A DNA stretch of 8,039 nucleotides from an uncultured Lachnospiraceae bacterium. GTDB lineage: Bacteria; Bacillota; Clostridia; Lachnospirales; Lachnospiraceae. Every line of letters starts with the position of its first letter. The first letter of the stretch is position 1. The DNA lies in NCBI GenBank assembly GCA_902797705.1, contig CADBTX010000261.1:1-8039 (forward strand). Reading direction: 5' to 3'. The position numbers and the translations under genes were made by a program. The notes beneath the pieces were generated by a model. It ran no database searches and was not told where the DNA came from. It saw only the letters and a list, made by a program, of their open reading frames with translations. Positions 5,149-8,039 of the stretch are shown piece by piece.

Positions 5149-7437
5149 ATGGAAATAGTTCAGCTTTGGGGATTACAAGACGTATATGATTACATATATG
5201 AAAATATCCTTGACCCGGTATGGGAGTTTGTGAGCAGCCTTATCTCTTCAGGCTTCACTTATCTTGTCAACGGTCTTTCTATTGCCTTGAATGCTATCCT
5301 GAATTCCATTTTCGGGGAGATCATAAGTATTTTCCTGGACTGGTTCTACGCAAAGTGGTTTGCACTCCAGTCGGCTATACTTCTCCTTCTCGACTGTATT
5401 GAGGATTGCTTTAACATAGTGAGCGGTTTAAGGCCGGTATATATCAGAGCAGGAGGCGGAGCCGGAAAGGTTACCAGCGGAGGTATGCCCTTACTATTCG
5501 CGGTATTCCAGCAGAAGTCGGTTCAGAACGCCATTACGGTGATGATGATCGTGGGGTTCTGGCTCTGTTTTGCCATGGCTATCCTCGCCACGGCCAGGAC
5601 ATTCTTCGAGCTTGGAGATGACAAGACAAAACCCGTTACCCATGTGATAAAGATGACGGCAAAGTCATTGCTCTATCTCATTCTGGCTCCCATGACGGCG
5701 GCAGCCCTTATACTCCTTTCACAGGCGATACTTACCACCATTGACAGGGGACTTACAGAGGGAGAGGGAAAGACCAGCGTTGCCAGGATAATATTCTGTA
5801 TATCATCCCTGGATGCCATAGACACATCCATTACTTCCGACGGATATCTGTATAATGTAAGTTATGCAGACGGGCCTTCAAAGGCATCCCTTACGGATAA
5901 ATACAGAAGAGAATACTACTATGAGGATGACCATTTTCTGATACCGAATTTTGTAAATCCCATAAAGGTGAGGACCACCTTTACTTTCTGGGGCTTTGAT
6001 TACTTTATCAGCCTTGGTTGCGGCATCTTCTTTACCGTTGTCATGTGTATGGTGCTGGCCGTCTTTATAGGCAGGGTATTTGACGTTATCGTGCTCCTTG
6101 TCATAGAACCCTTCTTTGTGGCTATGATGCCCTTTGATGACGGGGAGTATTACAGGAAGTGGTTTGAACTGTTTCTTGGAAAGCTTTTCCAGGGCTTTGG
6201 CTCCGTAGTGGGAATGAGGGTGTATCTCATGATACTGGAGCAGCTTTTTGCAGGAAATATCAGTTTCTCTAACTCCAATTCCCTGGGAGCGAGACTGCAG
6301 GATTATCTCATCATGCTCCTCTTCGCCATGGGTGGAGGTGTAGCTGTACAGCACGTTGGACCCCTTATCACGGGTATCCTGAGTCAGGCTGCGGCTTCCG
6401 GAGAGCAGACTTATGCTGCAGCCGGCGGAGCTGTTGGTAAGTATATCGCCAATAAGGAAATGGGAATCGTAAAGAAGGCCGCCAAATCCACTGCCAAGAA
6501 GATCGGCGGAGGACTCGGAATGGGACTCAGAGACCTCTCCAAATTCATGGGTAAGAGGGGAGCCGGTGCGGCAGGCGCAGCAGGAGGACCCGGTGGCATG
6601 GCAGGCGGACCTGAGGGCATGGATTTTGGTAAGTTCGGAGGCATGCGGCCAAACATAGGCGGTGGGGGAAAGGCTATGGGCGGCATCCCCGGAGGTGCCG
6701 GCGGAGCTGTTTCTTCGGCACAGCAGGCATTGGGCAGCTTTAGGACTTCTGTAATGGGTGCCGGTCTTATGAATACCAATCCCAAGGGCACCGGACAGGA
6801 CAAGGGAAAGAAGGACGGAAAGGGCCCCGGCGGTATCGGCGGAGTCCGGATGGAAGATGTGTTGAAGGGTGGAGCCAACGGCGGAAAGGACCAGGGCGGC
6901 GGAGGCTTTACCGGCGGCAGTGGTAATCCCGGAAGCGGTGGCGGAGGAAGTATACCTCCCTTAAGAGGAAATATGGGCGGCGGCAGCACCGGCTCGGCAA
7001 CGATGCAGCAGATGGTCGGCGGAGGAAGTCTCGGAGGAGGCGGAAGCACCGGCAGCGGAAGCATCGGAGGCGGAAGCCTGGGCGGTGGAAGTCTCGGAGG
7101 AGGCGGAAGCACCGGCAGCGGAAGCATCGGCGGCGGAAGTTTCGGAGGAGGCGGAAGCACCGGAAGCGGAAGCCTGGGCGGCGGAAGTCTCGGAGGAGGC
7201 GGAAGCACCGGCAGCGGTAGCACCGGAAGCGGAAGCCTGGGCGGCGGAAGCACTGGGAACGGAAGTCTCGGTGGAGGCAGCATGGGCAGCGGAAGTACCG
7301 GCAGCGGTCAGGTAACGATGCAGGACGTGGTCGGCAATAACGGAGGATATAAAAAAGATCCAAATACTCAAACCTATCGTGATCTCTTCGGAGATAAGGA
7401 CAGTATTTTGAATGTCGATCCTACGTCGAAAAAATAA
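5149..7437 (+). CDS. VirB6/TrbL-like polytopic channel protein, second paralogue, with long Gly/Ser repeat tail (762 aa)
   Basis: This is a channel-forming membrane protein of the VirB6/TrbL type with a very large hydrophilic tail. The membrane domain (about 1-412) has hydrophobic segments near 28-66, 71-85, 128-148, 170-197, 285-318, 319-327, 341-365 and 385-412, and a Tyr/Asp-rich loop (about 204-275) roughly 31 residues longer than in its paralogue. Shared landmarks are KPVTHVI (161-167) and PFFVAMMPFDDGEYYRKW (321-338), with R357 and Y359 matching R305 and Y307 of the upstream protein. Next come a Lys-rich region (about 431-470), a Gly-rich region (453-720) with four 16-residue repeats, and a non-Gly end (about 733-762) that includes TYRDLFGDKDSILNV. 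The motif V/A-T/R-M-E/Q-D/Q occurs three times in the tail. At 762 residues it is far longer than its 431-residue paralogue, almost all of the excess being tail. The tail is probably cytoplasmic and disordered; a role as tether or interaction hub is inference. Confidence 0.85.
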   Translation: MEIVQLWGLQDVYDYIYENILDPVWEFVSSLISSGFTYLVNGLSIALNAILNSIFGEIISIFLDWFYAKWFALQSAILLLLDCIEDCFNIVSGLRPVYIRAGGGAGKVTSGGMPLLFAVFQQKSVQNAITVMMIVGFWLCFAMAILATARTFFELGDDKTKPVTHVIKMTAKSLLYLILAPMTAAALILLSQAILTTIDRGLTEGEGKTSVARIIFCISSLDAIDTSITSDGYLYNVSYADGPSKASLTDKYRREYYYEDDHFLIPNFVNPIKVRTTFTFWGFDYFISLGCGIFFTVVMCMVLAVFIGRVFDVIVLLVIEPFFVAMMPFDDGEYYRKWFELFLGKLFQGFGSVVGMRVYLMILEQLFAGNISFSNSNSLGARLQDYLIMLLFAMGGGVAVQHVGPLITGILSQAAASGEQTYAAAGGAVGKYIANKEMGIVKKAAKSTAKKIGGGLGMGLRDLSKFMGKRGAGAAGAAGGPGGMAGGPEGMDFGKFGGMRPNIGGGGKAMGGIPGGAGGAVSSAQQALGSFRTSVMGAGLMNTNPKGTGQDKGKKDGKGPGGIGGVRMEDVLKGGANGGKDQGGGGFTGGSGNPGSGGGGSIPPLRGNMGGGSTGSATMQQMVGGGSLGGGGSTGSGSIGGGSLGGGSLGGGGSTGSGSIGGGSFGGGGSTGSGSLGGGSLGGGGSTGSGSTGSGSLGGGSTGNGSLGGGSMGSGSTGSGQVTMQDVVGNNGGYKKDPNTQTYRDLFGDKDSILNVDPTSKK
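6844..6873 (+). other. Short linear motif copy 1 (VRMEDVLKGG)
   Basis: Residues 566-575 of the second VirB6-like protein form an ordered-looking island in the Gly-rich tail. It matches two later islands by position: small/hydrophobic, polar, Met, Glu/Gln, Asp/Gln, hydrophobic, hydrophobic, any, Gly/Asn. Function is unknown. Confidence 0.5.
6997..7026 (+). other. Short linear motif copy 2 (ATMQQMVGGG)
   Basis: Residues 617-626 sit immediately before the first 16-residue Gly/Ser repeat. Met619, Gln620 and the following hydrophobic pair align with copies 1 and 3. Together with copy 3 it brackets the repeat block. Confidence 0.5.
7027..7233 (+). repeat. 48-bp (16-residue) in-frame tandem repeat, four copies
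   Basis: Copies begin at 7027, 7090, 7138 and 7186, each opening with AGT for Ser (residues 627, 648, 664, 680). The unit reads S-L/F-GGGG-STGSGS-x-G-G/S-G. A 15-base extra piece (7075-7089, SLGGG) separates copies 1 and 2. Copies 1 and 2 differ at only one of 48 bases (GGA/GGC), so synonymous positions are conserved too, pointing to recent slippage or unequal recombination. Degenerate partial units continue to about 7308. All length changes are multiples of three, so the frame is kept. Confidence 0.85.
7312..7341 (+). other. Short linear motif copy 3 (VTMQDVVGNN)
   Basis: Residues 722-731 sit immediately after the Gly/Ser repeat block and just before the ordinary polar C-terminus. The core TMQ is identical to copy 2, and the D-V pair matches copy 1. 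Confidence 0.5.
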
Positions 7438-7442
7438 ACCTG

Positions 7443-7455
7443 AAAGGAGAGGGAG
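7443..7455 (+). promoter_or_regulatory. Shine-Dalgarno region for the prgI-virB4 fusion gene
   Basis: The purine run AAAGGAGAGGGAG lies in the 27-base gap after the previous stop. The GGGAG at its end is 9 bases from the ATG at 7465 and 12 from the second ATG at 7468. AAAGGAG is a better anti-Shine-Dalgarno match but is 15 bases away. Either Met could therefore be used; the difference is one residue. Confidence 0.55.
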
Positions 7456-7464
7456 TTAAGGACC

Positions 7465-8039
7465 ATGATGAGGGTCATTCCCAAAAGAACAAATGTGAGG
7501 ATGGAGCTCTTCCGTGGCGTCGAGGTCATCGATGTGATCGTCGGCGCTGTGGGAGCTTTGGTAGCCATCAGTTTCGCTGTATCGAATCTGCCGGCTAAAT
7601 TCATCTTCGCTGTAATAATGGCTGTGCTCACTATAGCTCTTGTCATTCCGCTGGGGGATGAAAAGGGCTATATGGTGGTACTCTACGCCCTCAGATTCCT
7701 GGGACAGCCCCGGTATTTCAAGAAGCGCCACAAGGCTCAGGATCCGGATAAAGAGAAGAAAAAAGAACAGCTTTCGGTGGAGGATATCACACCTTTCACA
7801 GGTATCGACGGAAAATACATAGAGTACGGGGATAAGTATTCTGCCGTGGTAATGAGCATTCCCTCCGTTGAATTCCGCTTCTTTACCCAGACAAGGCAGG
7901 ACAACATGATTGACCGGATATTCGGCGGCATCCTCAGGACTGCGGCCGAAGAGGAGGTTATAAACCTTGTGAAGCTGGATCAGCCTGTGGTCTATGATGA
8001 ATTCATTCTGAGCGAGCAGCAGAAGCTCAATGAATTAAA
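7465..8039 (+). CDS. virB4: PrgI-VirB4 fusion, conjugation ATPase, 3'-partial (191 residues visible)
   Basis: The frame is open to the window edge. Residues 1 to about 88 form a PrgI-type module: a short N-terminus (RVIPKRTNVRMELFRGVE), two hydrophobic helices (about 22-40 and 44-63), the IPLGDEKGYMVV loop and the closing LRFLGQPRYFKK (77-87). PrgI is regarded as the Gram-positive counterpart of VirB3, a small inner-membrane partner of VirB4. A charged linker (about 88-105, rich in Lys) leads without a stop into sequence typical of the N-terminal domain of Gram-positive VirB4/TraE ATPases: EYGDKYSAVVMSIPSVEFRF (120-139), then TQTRQDNMIDRIFGGILR and NLVKLDQPVVYDEF. The Walker A and B motifs of the ATPase lie beyond the window, so ATPase activity is inferred from family only. 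VirB4 powers channel assembly and substrate passage together with VirD4, encoded at the start of this window. Sure of the family; the fusion depends on there being no sequencing error in the linker. Confidence 0.9.
   Translation, partial: MMRVIPKRTNVRMELFRGVEVIDVIVGAVGALVAISFAVSNLPAKFIFAVIMAVLTIALVIPLGDEKGYMVVLYALRFLGQPRYFKKRHKAQDPDKEKKKEQLSVEDITPFTGIDGKYIEYGDKYSAVVMSIPSVEFRFFTQTRQDNMIDRIFGGILRTAAEEEVINLVKLDQPVVYDEFILSEQQKLNEL

Larger units (their letters stand above)
6505..7308 (+). other. Gly/Ser-rich low-complexity tail of the second VirB6-like protein
   Basis: Residues 453-720 are dominated by Gly, first mixed with Ala, Met, Pro and Lys (about 453-600), then almost purely Gly, Ser and Thr (about 601-720). 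Interruptions include the segment SSAQQALGSFRTSVMGAGL (522-540), which may be a short helix, and the three recurring Met-centred motifs. The remaining sequence after 733 is ordinary polar protein. Confidence 0.8.

Noticed and set aside
5878..6354. 158-codon His/Lys-rich minus-strand frame
   Set aside because: It is antisense to the conserved membrane domain of the second VirB6-like protein and lacks recognisable motifs.
7027..7233. CRISPR-like array
   Set aside because: Repeats are directly adjacent, in frame, GC-rich and coding, with no unique spacers.
6411..7283. Long minus-strand frame encoding a Pro-rich protein, plus other frames over the same DNA rich in Ala/Glu, Arg/Cys or Ala/Ser
   Set aside because: They are complements or shifts of the Gly/Ser codon repeats of the second VirB6-like gene. 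The biased codons keep several frames open; composition simply mirrors GGN/AGC repeats and there is no supporting ribosome site.

Overview
The window is an uninterrupted stretch of a Gram-positive type IV secretion (conjugation) operon, all on the + strand. It most likely lies inside an integrative and conjugative element or conjugative plasmid of a Clostridia-class Bacillota, probably a gut Lachnospiraceae-like organism. That guess rests on the gene families (VirD4/TraG coupling protein, TrbL/VirB6-like channel proteins, PrgI-VirB4), strong purine-rich Shine-Dalgarno sites, a TTG start, mid-range base composition and free use of AGA/AGG/ATA codons. No relaxase, oriT, integrase or cargo gene lies in the window, so element type and host remain inference.

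Layout: 1-2190, VirD4-type coupling ATPase, cut off at its 5' end, with a very acidic C-terminal tail; 2194-3825, an unrecognised surface protein with a signal peptide, Ser-rich stalk, duplicated beta-rich modules and a C-terminal membrane anchor; 3827-5122, first VirB6/TrbL-like polytopic membrane protein (TTG start, Gly-rich tail); 5149-7437, second, longer VirB6/TrbL-like paralogue whose Gly/Ser-rich tail carries a 48-bp tandem repeat and three copies of a short linear motif; 7465-8039, 5' part of a gene fusing a PrgI-like two-helix membrane module to the N-terminal domain of a VirB4 ATPase, cut off at the 3' end. Gaps between genes are 3, 1, 26 and 27 bases, so the five genes look co-transcribed and partly translationally coupled. 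I see no promoter or terminator inside, and no stretch over 300 bases lacks a gene.

How they would work together (family knowledge plus inference): VirD4 receives the relaxase-DNA substrate at the inner face of the membrane, PrgI-VirB4 powers channel assembly or transport, the two VirB6-like proteins form the membrane channel, and the anchored ectodomain protein extends from the membrane towards the wall or recipient. The core machinery is ordinary for this class. The less ordinary parts are the appendages: the acidic VirD4 tail, the repeat-bearing Gly/Ser tail with regularly recurring motifs, the tandem VirB6 pair, the PrgI-VirB4 fusion and the unrecognised ectodomain protein. I do not claim a wholly new system.
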